Source: CAZDBA01 sp964503615 (GTDB lineage: Bacteria; Planctomycetota; Planctomycetia; Pirellulales; Pirellulaceae). Taken from it: 53,584 bases of DNA. Shown here in pieces: positions 26,182-34,459 of this stretch (its first letter is position 1; each line of letters begins with the position of its first letter). The notes under the pieces were generated by a model that was given only the letters and a program-made list of their open reading frames with translations, did no database searches and was not told the DNA's origin. The position numbers and the translations under genes are program-made. The stretch is taken from positions 1 through 53,584 of the forward strand of contig CAZDBA010000008.1 of NCBI GenBank assembly GCA_964503615.1. Direction: 5' to 3'.

Positions 26182-26206
26182 AAACGCATCGAGGGTCGAT
26201 GCGTTT
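26182..26206. terminator. Hairpin downstream of the 29-codon basic gene
   Basis: AAACGCATCGA-GGG-TCGATGCGTTT, an 11-bp perfect stem with a 3-nt loop, 53 bases past the stop of the minus-strand mini-gene and 60 past the TPR remnant. The T-runs are short on both strands, so it may terminate in either direction. Confidence 0.6.
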
Positions 26207-26258
26207 TAACGACTTCGAATTTGCGTGTTATTAAAGGGTGAAGATCAAAAGCTGGATC

Positions 26259-26348
26259 TTACTTTTTGCGGTGCCGAATTTTGGCTCGCATACGACGCTT
26301 TTTACGGCCGACTTTGCGACGACCCTTTCCCGTTCTCTTTGTTCCCAC
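26259..26348 (-). CDS. 29-residue very basic protein, mS38 (AURKAIP1/COX24)-like
   Basis: Start GTG 26346-26348 with AGGAG ten bases upstream; stop TAA. The product is rich in Lys and Arg: GKGRRKVGRKKRRMRAK, then IRHRKK at the end. This pattern of KKRRMR followed by RHRKK resembles the AURKAIP1/COX24 domain of mitochondrial small-subunit protein mS38 and short bacterial relatives, so a small ribosome-associated protein is likely (inference). It is too short for most gene callers. It stands alone, followed by a hairpin, which supports a real transcription unit. Confidence 0.68.
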   Translation of the reverse strand: MGTKRTGKGRRKVGRKKRRMRAKIRHRKK

Positions 26349-26562
26349 TTTTAGGAATCTCCTGAATGATGAATTTGGACACTGAGTTTAATTTATCTGG
26401 ATCGCTTTTTTCAAGGTGAAAAGCTCTACAACGGACAAAACATCTGTTTTCCGAGGTGCTCATCACCAAAACGAACGATTTCAGCACATAAATCGCCCAT
26501 CGAACCCTGACTAGAACATCGGCAATCTGCTTTGGAAACTGGCCAAAAACTCGCAAAGCCGG

Positions 26563-26982
26563 TCATGCGGCACAGGCGAACCATTGGGCGTAGATTCTAG
26601 GTAGCAAAATCAACAGTCCGATCAACGCTGAGAAACAGCTTGCTACCAACACCGCCGCCGCTGAAATGTCGAGGGCTGCCTTGATTCGTTCGCTGAAGTT
26701 TTGAGTGACTTCGCGCGCCAGAAACTCCAATCCGCTATTGAGCAATTCAAGGGAAACCACCAACGCAATACACAACAAGAGTATGCACATCTCAATCAAC
26801 GATGCCTGAAAGTAGCAACCTGTCGCAAGCACAATCGCTGCTATGGGAAGATGGACTTTGAAGCTGGATTGGCTGGTTATACCTCGTATCAATCCTCGAA
26901 ACGCATGGCGGAACTTTTGAGACCACCCCGAAGGCGGTTCAAAGGGTGACTCGAATTCCGTTTCCGTGTCAGGCTCGCTCAT
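26563..26982 (-). CDS. dgkA: Diacylglycerol/undecaprenol kinase, DgkA family
   Basis: A 139-residue inner-membrane kinase that phosphorylates diacylglycerol or undecaprenol. Three membrane helices follow an acidic N-terminal tail of about 20 residues. The family core is clear: FRHAFRGLIRGI, the catalytic helix SLELLNSGLEFL (Glu79, Glu85) and IKAALDISAAAVL (Lys101, Asp105). Start ATG 26982. Whether the lipid is diacylglycerol or undecaprenol cannot be read from the sequence. The LptD-like gene starts the next unit upstream on the same strand. Confidence 0.92.
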   Translation of the reverse strand: MSEPDTETEFESPFEPPSGWSQKFRHAFRGLIRGITSQSSFKVHLPIAAIVLATGCYFQASLIEMCILLLCIALVVSLELLNSGLEFLAREVTQNFSERIKAALDISAAAVLVASCFSALIGLLILLPRIYAQWFACAA

Positions 26983-27056
26983 GAATAGCTCTTGTTTTCG
27001 AACAAAGTAACTTTCGTAGCAGAACTGCGATGCCCATCCTTATGGAAGCAAAGCGT

Positions 27057-30000
27057 TTATTCCAGCCAACGCGAGCTGGCGGGAGCGATCGGAAGACCGC
27101 CGGGGTTAAACAATCGTCCTTTGGAAACAAAACGTGGCTCGAATCCAAATTGGAAACCGACATTGTCACGACTGAAATCGGCGTTGAATCCCAGTCGCCA
27201 CAAGAACGATTCACCAATGTAAATTAGGTTAATCGCCTGACCTAGTCGCCCTGAATCACCCAAGTCAAAAGCGGTGTTGGCCGTTAGCCCCCACTTGTCA
27301 CTCATGCGATAAGAAACGTTTGCATTAATAATGTTACTGCTGATCGGCCCTTCGATTGTGCGGAAACCAAGAAACAGGTTGCCAACGTCCGGCCTCGTGA
27401 TCACGCTTCCGAAGCTTGCCGTACGCAGACCTTGCCCGAAAAAATCAAAGTAGCCATCGGATACCAAGCTGAATCGGTCGCCCAGATGCCAACGAAGATC
27501 GTAGTTGAACTGTCCAAATCCCGCTCCAAAGTTGTCTTCGTTCGGATCCGGATAATAAACGATTTCGGAATCGAGCGTGAGCCAGTCAAAAATTCGTTCG
27601 TCGCCAGGCAAGCCGCGTTTGGTTTGCCAGCGCTGCCTTGCTCCCAAACGTAATGCGACTTGATCGTCCGCGATTTCGGCGGATGGGCTGGTTACGTATC
27701 GTTGCAGCCCGCTTCGCAAAGCAAACACTCGTTCGTCGAATTGCAATGGAACATCGCCACCAATCGGAATCCCGAAAGTTTCAAAAGGAAAGCGGCGTCG
27801 AAAGTGTTCCTGAGCATCATCGTCCAATGGATCAAGGAGCGGAAACTCGTCCAGGCTTTTGCTGGATTCGGCAAAATACAGATCGGCGTCAAATGTAACT
27901 TTGTGTGCCAGACCGTTGACGTTCCAAAGTGTACTTTGGATTGTTGGATCGACTTTCCATATCGAAGTGCTTGCTCGAATACCCGTTTGAACGAAACCTC
28001 TGAGCGAATCGTCCCCGTTGATATCTTGTTGCCAATACGTCACGTCGCCCAGCAGATAAGGCACGATTTTGCCTCCAGCTGTTTGAATTGGCAGACTGAT
28101 TTCCTGTCGTGTGCCGACTCGGAAACCTTCGGTTTCGGTTGCTTCCCAAGCCAGCCTGTCAAACGGAGCCAGATCGGTAGGATCAGTTGGGAAATCTGCC
28201 ACACGGAACCGCGCATAACCGGCATGGCTGTGTGCGTTCCAGGTGAAACGGCCCAGGCGATCGCCTAGTTTGAAGTGATCGAATCGCGGCAACCAACTTG
28301 TCTGTGTATGAAAGTCATTGAGCTGCAGGTCGGCTGTCAAGTTAAAAGAATCGGTGCCTAGGTTTCTCTCCAGCCATAAGCCCGTTGTAAAGTCTTTTTG
28401 GGTATCCCATTCTCTTTGGTAAAACTGTTCCAGGAAATTCCGGTCACTCACGTAGCCCAATTCAGCACGCAAGCTAAAACCGGGTGAGAAGCGGTGACGA
28501 TGTCGACCCTGAATCCGTCCGCGAAACGATTCTTCGGGAACCAGATTGCCCCGGTCGCGGCCCAGAGTATCCAATCCGTCATCGTTGATGAACCAGCTTC
28601 TGTAAGAGCCGTTTACCTGCCCGGGAATTCCAAACAGACCGTCGTTAAACCGATAGTCAAACTCGCTTCCGAACCCGACCCCACGTTCGCTAAAGTAATC
28701 TAGGAGCCCGATCCAACGTGTATTCTCCGGAGTATTTCTCAAGCCTAACAGCTTGTACAGGTTCCAAGCTGTTTCGATTCGTGTTCCAAAAATCTGATCG
28801 TTGCCAATCTTGGCTCGGCTCAAGTAGAAACCAGGGTCGTTCAAATTGGTTTGAAATTTCGGCCAGTAAATGGTGGGGATGCCGGCAAGATAAACCGCGT
28901 TGCCCTGAGCTTCTGCCAAGTACTCCTCTTTCATTAGTGGCAAGCCCGTTTGCGGGTTGAATAACGCTTGGCCCGTTCTTGGATCAAAGGCCGGAGTTTC
29001 ATGACGAGTGATTCCAATCCCTTCGGACTGCAACCAGTATCTTGGTAACCCAAGCCGGCTGGAGGTGAACGCCGACCCATAGGCTTGAAGATTGTTTTCG
29101 TTAACCTGCTGAATCACATCTGCCTTGAGACGTACCAAGCCCTGATATTCGCCAGCAGGCGTCAACATGTCGGCGTTAAAGATTGTGCCCTGACTGGTGC
29201 TCGCGTCATAGTACATTTGATCTGCATAAATCACTCGCGTGCCCTGCGCGAAAACGATGTTGCCCTCCAGATAGATCTCGTTTCTCGCTTGCCCGTTGGG
29301 TTGTTTGCTATCCCAACCGATCACATTGTCGGCCAGAATTACGACTTGCTTGGCCCGCCCGCCGGCTGGCTGTCCAGGAAGTGTGATCGTCTCAAGGCCT
29401 GGATCGTCGATGACGACTTTGACTCCGCCCGTTCCCACAATCGTTTGTTCACCGGGCAAAGCTGGGTTGGGAACGATCTTGAGGTTGAAATCGACTTTTG
29501 AATCCCGCGGGTAAAAATTCACTCGGCTTTGTTGTCCTCCTACAGCCGGTCGTTGCGGAGTGGCTTGCGGTGAGGCAATCGGGCGCGGTTGCGTTTCGTT
29601 GAATGGTCGGTCCGGTAGCCGGGTCGGTTCGAGCGCGCCTTCGAAGTCCAAATCGGGAACCGAAGGAGGCGAAGGTATATCCTGACGGATCGTTTCAACT
29701 TGTCCGGTCAGCGGTGAGATCACCGACTGTTGATACGCAACTTGCTGGATCGAAGACCGAGTCCCCTCGTCGATCGCCGTCATCGCGCGTTGATAAACCA
29801 GCGGCAGCGGGTTCGGTTGCACCTCTACAGGCTCGACGTTCAAACTGACTTTGGATTGTGTAATAAAGCGGCCAAGCCATACGTCGTCGATTAGTCGGTC
29901 GGAGGGCAATTGGTTTTGATTGCGATCTTTGCGGGCGATGTCGATAATCACGTTACCCTCAAGATAAGCGATCACTTTTCGAGGCTTACTGTCAAAGGAG

Positions 30001-30332
30001 TATTCGTTTTGAGGTCGATTGGGATTGGTTCGTTCGACAAACAATATCGCGTCGTTAGCGGTAGCCACGATGTTACCCTGAGAAATCTTGACAGGACCAC
30101 GCAGGTGGAGAACTTGCATCGCTCCCTGTTCCCAGTACGCGATCGAATCGGCTTCGGCTTTAACCGGGTGCGCCGCCTCGGGCCGACCAAACTCGATGTC
30201 TTGCGCAGACGACGATGATGTCAGTGGAAGTGTGAGCAGTAGCAACAGCGCGCAGGCGCCTGCGCAGAACCAACACTTCGCATGCTGGATACGATTCAAG
30301 TTCGAATTTCGATTCGCCGGCGGAGGGTTCAA
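27057..30332 (-). CDS. lptD: LptD-like outer-membrane LPS-assembly protein (OstA family)
   Basis: 1091 residues, start TTG 30332 (no ATG is available in frame); a signal-like helix WFCAGACALLLLLTLPL precedes ASAQ-type cleavage. An OstA-like domain (VKAEADSIAYWEQGAM, VKISQGNIVATANDA) occupies about 55-150. A Pro-rich linker (225-270) follows, then a second OstA-like segment (VVILADNVIGWD, YADQMYYDAS) at 325-400. A large aromatic beta-barrel portion runs to the C-terminus with alternating strands such as GFRVGTRQEISLPI. In Gram-negatives LptD inserts LPS at the cell surface. The long insert between the two periplasmic segments distinguishes this protein from proteobacterial LptD. No lptA/B genes are adjacent. 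Confidence 0.82.
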   Translation of the reverse strand: MNPPPANRNSNLNRIQHAKCWFCAGACALLLLLTLPLTSSSSAQDIEFGRPEAAHPVKAEADSIAYWEQGAMQVLHLRGPVKISQGNIVATANDAILFVERTNPNRPQNEYSFDSKPRKVIAYLEGNVIIDIARKDRNQNQLPSDRLIDDVWLGRFITQSKVSLNVEPVEVQPNPLPLVYQRAMTAIDEGTRSSIQQVAYQQSVISPLTGQVETIRQDIPSPPSVPDLDFEGALEPTRLPDRPFNETQPRPIASPQATPQRPAVGGQQSRVNFYPRDSKVDFNLKIVPNPALPGEQTIVGTGGVKVVIDDPGLETITLPGQPAGGRAKQVVILADNVIGWDSKQPNGQARNEIYLEGNIVFAQGTRVIYADQMYYDASTSQGTIFNADMLTPAGEYQGLVRLKADVIQQVNENNLQAYGSAFTSSRLGLPRYWLQSEGIGITRHETPAFDPRTGQALFNPQTGLPLMKEEYLAEAQGNAVYLAGIPTIYWPKFQTNLNDPGFYLSRAKIGNDQIFGTRIETAWNLYKLLGLRNTPENTRWIGLLDYFSERGVGFGSEFDYRFNDGLFGIPGQVNGSYRSWFINDDGLDTLGRDRGNLVPEESFRGRIQGRHRHRFSPGFSLRAELGYVSDRNFLEQFYQREWDTQKDFTTGLWLERNLGTDSFNLTADLQLNDFHTQTSWLPRFDHFKLGDRLGRFTWNAHSHAGYARFRVADFPTDPTDLAPFDRLAWEATETEGFRVGTRQEISLPIQTAGGKIVPYLLGDVTYWQQDINGDDSLRGFVQTGIRASTSIWKVDPTIQSTLWNVNGLAHKVTFDADLYFAESSKSLDEFPLLDPLDDDAQEHFRRRFPFETFGIPIGGDVPLQFDERVFALRSGLQRYVTSPSAEIADDQVALRLGARQRWQTKRGLPGDERIFDWLTLDSEIVYYPDPNEDNFGAGFGQFNYDLRWHLGDRFSLVSDGYFDFFGQGLRTASFGSVITRPDVGNLFLGFRTIEGPISSNIINANVSYRMSDKWGLTANTAFDLGDSGRLGQAINLIYIGESFLWRLGFNADFSRDNVGFQFGFEPRFVSKGRLFNPGGLPIAPASSRWLE

Positions 30333-30578
30333 GTTTGACCCATCCGGAAGACGAAGAGATTGATACGTGATCGTTCGCTCAGGAAATTAGGGTTTGAGTT
30401 TAAGGTCTGGGCCAAGTGGAACTTGCACACGGCCAGATTTTGGACGGCGGAGTATAGGAGCCGAGCTTTTCTCGTTCAATACAAAATGGCCGTAGGTTTT
30501 CTGAACTTCTTGGCTCCGCGAGCTTGCGTAGACTGCCAAATCACCGGTTGACTGCTATCATCTGGGCAAGTCAACCTT

Positions 30579-31130
30579 ATGTATGACGTGAACAAGATGC
30601 CCAACAACTCACTCGCCTCCAAAATTTCGACTGCCGATTTTCCGGCTGTGGTGAAATCGCTTCTGAAACCGCTTGAGCAGATGCGGTTTGATTTCTCAGA
30701 GCAAAGCCCTACAGAGGTTCGCTCGCAGATTCAAAACTTGACGAACGAAGAGCTTTGCGGCAAAAAAGCAATCAACGATTCAATGGCCGATTGTTGTCGT
30801 TCCGGCTTGTTACTGTTGCACGGATTTCTCGAAGCTTCGCACGAACTCAGCCAGTCGATTCATTGCCCAGAAGGTTCCTACTGGCACGGCCTCATGCATC
30901 GAGCCGAAGGCGATTTCTGGAACAGCAAGTATTGGTACTCCAAAGCGGGTAAGAACCACCCTGTAGCGATCAAAATGCGAGAGTTCGATCCAAATTGGAG
31001 TGGAGATGCCTTTGTAGACGAGTGCGAACGTGTGTCACAATTAGCTTTGGGTGGTGAACTTATCGAAACTTGCAACCAGCTGGCTAGACTTGAGTGGTTC
31101 TACCTATTTGAAAGCTGCCGGCCGGCCTGA
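30579..31130 (+). CDS. Hypothetical protein, helical
   Basis: 183 residues, cytoplasmic, no motif recognised. It contains a run of conserved-looking aromatic residues (GSYWHGLMHRAEGDFWNSKYWYSK) and looks alpha-helical, like single-helix-hairpin repeat proteins of planctomycetes. It starts at an ATG 246 bases from the divergent LptD-like gene. No firm partner; function unknown. Confidence 0.72.
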   Translation: MYDVNKMPNNSLASKISTADFPAVVKSLLKPLEQMRFDFSEQSPTEVRSQIQNLTNEELCGKKAINDSMADCCRSGLLLLHGFLEASHELSQSIHCPEGSYWHGLMHRAEGDFWNSKYWYSKAGKNHPVAIKMREFDPNWSGDAFVDECERVSQLALGGELIETCNQLARLEWFYLFESCRPA

Positions 31131-31376
31131 TTAGGGTACAGTCGATATAAAAAACTGTGCTCTAACGCCAGACTTGAAGCACCAATATTCACACAGAAAA
31201 AGCTTGCGGAGAGTTCGAAAAGCAATTTCGTTCGTAGCGAAACCCGGTTTCAGTTTTCGTTTTCAGGGGAACGAAACGAATCCAAGACGTCGATGGCACA
31301 GACCAACTGTGAGAATGCGAGCGGAAAGTTTATACTGAGTCGACGGTTAGGTTTAATTTTGACGGGGGGATGTGAA

Positions 31377-31964
31377 ATGAGTGATGTGCTTGGAAAGAAT
31401 TTGTTTTTGGTCAAGGAACATGTCGGGATGTTCAAGGCCGCCAACAACTTTGACATCTACGATCCAGAGACGAATCAGGTTGTGATGCATTGCCGTGAGG
31501 ATAAACTTGGGTTCTTTACCAAAATGCTTCGCTTTACCGACTACAAGCGAATGACACCGTTTGACGTCGTAATTCGTGAACCTGGCGGGCAACAACTGGT
31601 ACGGATTTCACGCGGTGTTTCTCTGTTCTTGTCCAAAGTCAAAGTTTACGACCATGACGATCTGGAAATTGGCGGCTTCCAGCAAAAATTCTTTTCCATC
31701 GGTGGTAAGTTCGAGGTTTGCGACCCCAGCGGAAATTCGCTCTGTACGCTAAAAGGGAAATGGACAGGATGGGACTTCCGCTTCCTGGCTGGAGACGAAG
31801 AACTTGCTCATGTGACCAAGAAGTGGTCAGGGCTGGGAAAAGAGCTTTTCACATCCGCTGATAACTATATCCTGGAAATCGCCGAAGACATCCCCGCCGA
31901 CAATGATCTTCGCCGACTGATCCTTGCCGCGGTCATGTGTATCGACATGGTTCTCAAAGAGTAG
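31377..31964 (+). CDS. Phospholipid scramblase / LURP-one-related family protein
   Basis: 195 residues from ATG 31377, preferred over the upstream frame because GGGGGGA lies just before it. The beta-barrel-like LOR/scramblase fold is indicated by LGKNLFLVKEHVGMFKAANN, YDPETNQVVMHC, TPFDVVIREPGGQQLVRISRG and GGKFEVCDPSGNSLCTLKGK, ending in a hydrophobic helix. Such proteins bind lipids or regulate membrane-associated partners; enzymatic scrambling is not established for bacterial members. It precedes cutA on the same strand with 104 bases between. Confidence 0.8.
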   Translation: MSDVLGKNLFLVKEHVGMFKAANNFDIYDPETNQVVMHCREDKLGFFTKMLRFTDYKRMTPFDVVIREPGGQQLVRISRGVSLFLSKVKVYDHDDLEIGGFQQKFFSIGGKFEVCDPSGNSLCTLKGKWTGWDFRFLAGDEELAHVTKKWSGLGKELFTSADNYILEIAEDIPADNDLRRLILAAVMCIDMVLKE

Positions 31965-32068
31965 ATTCCCGTTGTGGTCCAGTGTTAAGAATTTGAGCCC
32001 ACTAGTTGGTGAGAGGATTCTGAATTAGGCTTACTTGGGATTAGAACACCCAACTCCAGCTCACGAAT

Positions 32069-32392
32069 ATGGACAAACAATTCCTTGAATTCAGAACGAC
32101 CTGTGATGATCAGGCGGTCCTGAAGACGATTTCCAAAGCGTTGCTTGAATCAAAACTGGCAGCCTGTGTACAAATCAGCGGTCCTGTTGTCAGTAGATAT
32201 CGATGGGAAGGCAAAATCGAATCCAAGAAAGAGTGGATTCTAGCTGCCAAGTCGATTGCTTACCTCACCCATAACGTAATGACCTTGATCGAAGAGCATC
32301 ACAGTTACGACGAACCAGAAATCATCTCTACGCCGTTCACGCCTGTTTCCGATGGCTACGCGATTTGGTTAGTCGAGAATTTGGCCGAGTAG
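32069..32392 (+). CDS. cutA: Divalent-cation tolerance protein CutA
   Basis: 107 residues, the normal size of this trimeric copper-binding protein. Seen are AACVQISGPVVSRYRWEGKI, KKEWILAAKS and the metal-site-adjacent HHSYDEPEII, followed by WLVENL. Start ATG 32069. CutA has been linked to copper tolerance but its cellular role is not fixed. It ends 40 bases from the terminator that serves the convergent UDP-glucose dehydrogenase gene. Confidence 0.94.
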   Translation: MDKQFLEFRTTCDDQAVLKTISKALLESKLAACVQISGPVVSRYRWEGKIESKKEWILAAKSIAYLTHNVMTLIEEHHSYDEPEIISTPFTPVSDGYAIWLVENLAE

Positions 32393-32432
32393 ATTTCAAT
32401 CACTACGAACCTTAAGAGTGAAAACAAAAAAA

Positions 32433-32471
32433 CGGCAAGCATATCCACGTGCGACGTGGATATGCTTGCCG
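32433..32471 (-). terminator. Strong terminator of the UDP-glucose dehydrogenase gene
   Basis: CGGCAAGCATATCCACGT-GCG-mirror, an 18-bp perfect stem with 3-nt loop. On the minus strand it is followed by a long T-tract (complement of 32421-32432). It lies just past the stop of the minus-strand gene once the scaffold duplication is removed. Confidence 0.9.
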
Positions 32472-32475
32472 GGTT

Positions 32476-32685
32476 AGTTTGTTTCAAGCGTTCTTACGCT
32501 TCGCCTTTTCCGATACTGGCAATTTCAAAANNNNNNNNNNNNNNNNNNNNNNNNNNNNNNNNNNNNNNNNNNNNNNNNNNNNNNNNNNNNNNNNNNNNNN
32601 NNNNNNNNNNNNNNNNNNNNNNNNNNNNNNAGTTTGTTTCAAGCGTTCTTACGCTTCGCCTTTTCCGATACTGGCAATTTCAAAA
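32476..32685. other. Scaffold gap: 100 N flanked by an exact 55-bp duplication
   Basis: Bases 32476-32530 and 32631-32685 are identical over 55 positions on both sides of the N-run 32531-32630. The copy on the right contains the end of the UDP-glucose dehydrogenase gene; the copy on the left is a duplicate. It is probably an assembly join next to the strong terminator hairpin. Confidence 0.85.
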
Positions 32686-34058
32686 CCTAGATCGGTTAGC
32701 TTTGCGGCGTCTAGGATATTACGTCCGTCGAAAACGAATGCAGGCTTCATCATCGAATCGTAAATCGTTTTAAAGTCGCAATCGCGGAACTCGTCCCACT
32801 CAGTCATTACGGCAATCGCGTGAGCTTCGTGGGCGGCCGCCTCAGCACTGCTGGCAACGGTGACGTTATTCTCCAGCAAGTGACGTTGCATGTCGGTTAG
32901 TTGTCCATCTGCTCCAACCATTAGATACTCGAGATCTTTGCGAATCTGTTCGATGCTGACCTGCGGATCATAGATAGTAAGCTTGGCTCGCTCCTCCAAC
33001 AGATCACGGCAGACATAGATCGCTGCTGACTCGCGGGTATCGTTCGTATCTTTCTTGAACGCGAATCCCCAGATTGCGATCTTTTTGTCCGAGACGGTGT
33101 TGAACATCGTCTTGACGATTCGCGTGGAGAAGCGGCGTTTTTGATAGTCGTTCATGACGACAACTTGTTCCCAGTATTTTGCGACCTCTGGCAGGCCAAA
33201 GTGTTCGCAAAGGTAAACCAGGTTCAAAATATCTTTTTGGAAACAGGAACCACCAAATCCTACAGACGCTTTTAGAAAGCGAGGACCAATACGTGAGTCG
33301 GTTCCGATTGCACCGGCGACCTCATCAACGTCCGCTCCGGTTGCTTCGCACAAAGCAGAAATTGCGTTGATCGAGCTTACTCGCTGCGCCAAAAATGCGT
33401 TAGCGGTCAGCTTGGAAAGCTCGCTGCTCCAGAGATTGGTACGAATGATTTTTTCGTCAGGAACCCAATGTTTGTAGACATCGGCCAGTTTCTCAATCGC
33501 TTTGCTGTTGTCGCCACCGATTAGAATACGATCAGGTTTCAAAAGATCGTCGATCGCTGTTCCTTCGGCAAGGAACTCAGGGTTACTCAGTACATCAAAT
33601 TTTACACCTGACTTTGAAGACGACAAAATTCGTTTTACTGATTCGGCGGTACGAACAGGAAGTGTTGATTTTTCAACGATCACTTTGTCGCTGTCCGAAT
33701 TCTCTGCGATCGTTCGTGCACACTTTTCGACAAACTCGAGGTTTGCTGCACGACCGGCTCCAATGCCGAACGTTTTGGTTGGTGTGTTTACCGAGATAAA
33801 GCACATGTTCGATTCGCGAATCGCCGCTGCGACCTCGGTCGTGAAGCGGAGGTTGCGTCCGCGAGCTTCTTTGACGACGTCGTAAAGCCCCGGTTCGTAA
33901 ACAGGTAGTTCTTCAGAATTCCACGCTGCAATGCGCTGCGGATTCAAGTCAACCACGTGAACATCAATGTCCGGGCACTGGTGAGCAATCATGGCCATAG
34001 TTGGGCCGCCAACATAACCTGCACCAAGGCAGCAAATTTTAGTTTGTTCAGTAGTCAT
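32649..34058 (-). CDS. ugd: UDP-glucose 6-dehydrogenase
   Basis: 469 residues. Oxidises UDP-glucose to UDP-glucuronate with two NAD, supplying surface polysaccharide synthesis. NAD-binding GAGYVGG (12-18), the catalytic cysteine in GGSCFQKD (about Cys272) and the C-terminal domain GFAFKKDTNDTRES are clear. The overall similarity, with FISVNTPTKT and NKWVPDEKI-like segments, is to the eukaryote-type enzyme. Start ATG 34058. The stop lies in the right-hand copy of the 55-bp scaffold duplication, so the gene itself is intact. Confidence 0.95.
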   Translation of the reverse strand: MTTEQTKICCLGAGYVGGPTMAMIAHQCPDIDVHVVDLNPQRIAAWNSEELPVYEPGLYDVVKEARGRNLRFTTEVAAAIRESNMCFISVNTPTKTFGIGAGRAANLEFVEKCARTIAENSDSDKVIVEKSTLPVRTAESVKRILSSSKSGVKFDVLSNPEFLAEGTAIDDLLKPDRILIGGDNSKAIEKLADVYKHWVPDEKIIRTNLWSSELSKLTANAFLAQRVSSINAISALCEATGADVDEVAGAIGTDSRIGPRFLKASVGFGGSCFQKDILNLVYLCEHFGLPEVAKYWEQVVVMNDYQKRRFSTRIVKTMFNTVSDKKIAIWGFAFKKDTNDTRESAAIYVCRDLLEERAKLTIYDPQVSIEQIRKDLEYLMVGADGQLTDMQRHLLENNVTVASSAEAAAHEAHAIAVMTEWDEFRDCDFKTIYDSMMKPAFVFDGRNILDAAKLTDLGFEIASIGKGEA

Positions 34059-34459
34059 TAGCTTTGAAAAAATCTATTGGGTGAATTTGAAAAGGGTGGA
34101 ATATTCAACTTCTGCGTCTATTGCTGGAAGAAGTGACCAAACGGCGTATAGCATGTCACTAGGTTACGCAGGAGTCAGGCAAGACTTGAGTCCTTTCGGT
34201 ATCATAATTACGGGAACAGAAATTTGTTCACCAGAACCGAAAAATCTTCAACAGATCTCAATTTCTTCCAAAAAGTATCGGAATATCCGTACCCGCTATG
34301 GTAACGCATGGTACAAGCTGGCGCGCCGGAAACAACTCAGAAAGGCGGCTCTTGGGGGCCTAAACGGCGTTTGGTTTCACAGTGGCTAATTTGAGCAAGT
34401 TGCAGCCTGTTTCGAGGCTGGGATTGAGGCCCAAGGACCTACGAAACAAGAACTGCTCG
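34059..34459. other. 401-bp region between gyrA and ugd
   Basis: No gene supported. Near 34409-34447 is an imperfect hairpin with GTTTCG/CGAAAC outer pairing that may end gyrA transcription. The AT-rich stretch just upstream of 34058 could hold the ugd promoter. A plus-strand frame at 34081-34389 has no homology pattern I recognise. Confidence 0.45.
34409..34447 (-). terminator. Possible terminator of gyrA (imperfect hairpin)
   Basis: GTTTCG and CGAAAC pair, with inner TGGG/CCCA pairing and small internal loops. It lies 13-51 bases beyond the gyrA stop. No U-tract, so the call is weak. Confidence 0.35.

Noticed and set aside
32476..32530. Left-hand 55-bp copy read as a second fragment of the ugd gene
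   Set aside because: It is an exact duplicate of the right-hand copy abutting an N-run, so an assembly artefact.
34081..34389. 102-codon plus-strand frame between ugd and gyrA
   Set aside because: GTG start without ribosome-binding site and no sequence pattern.
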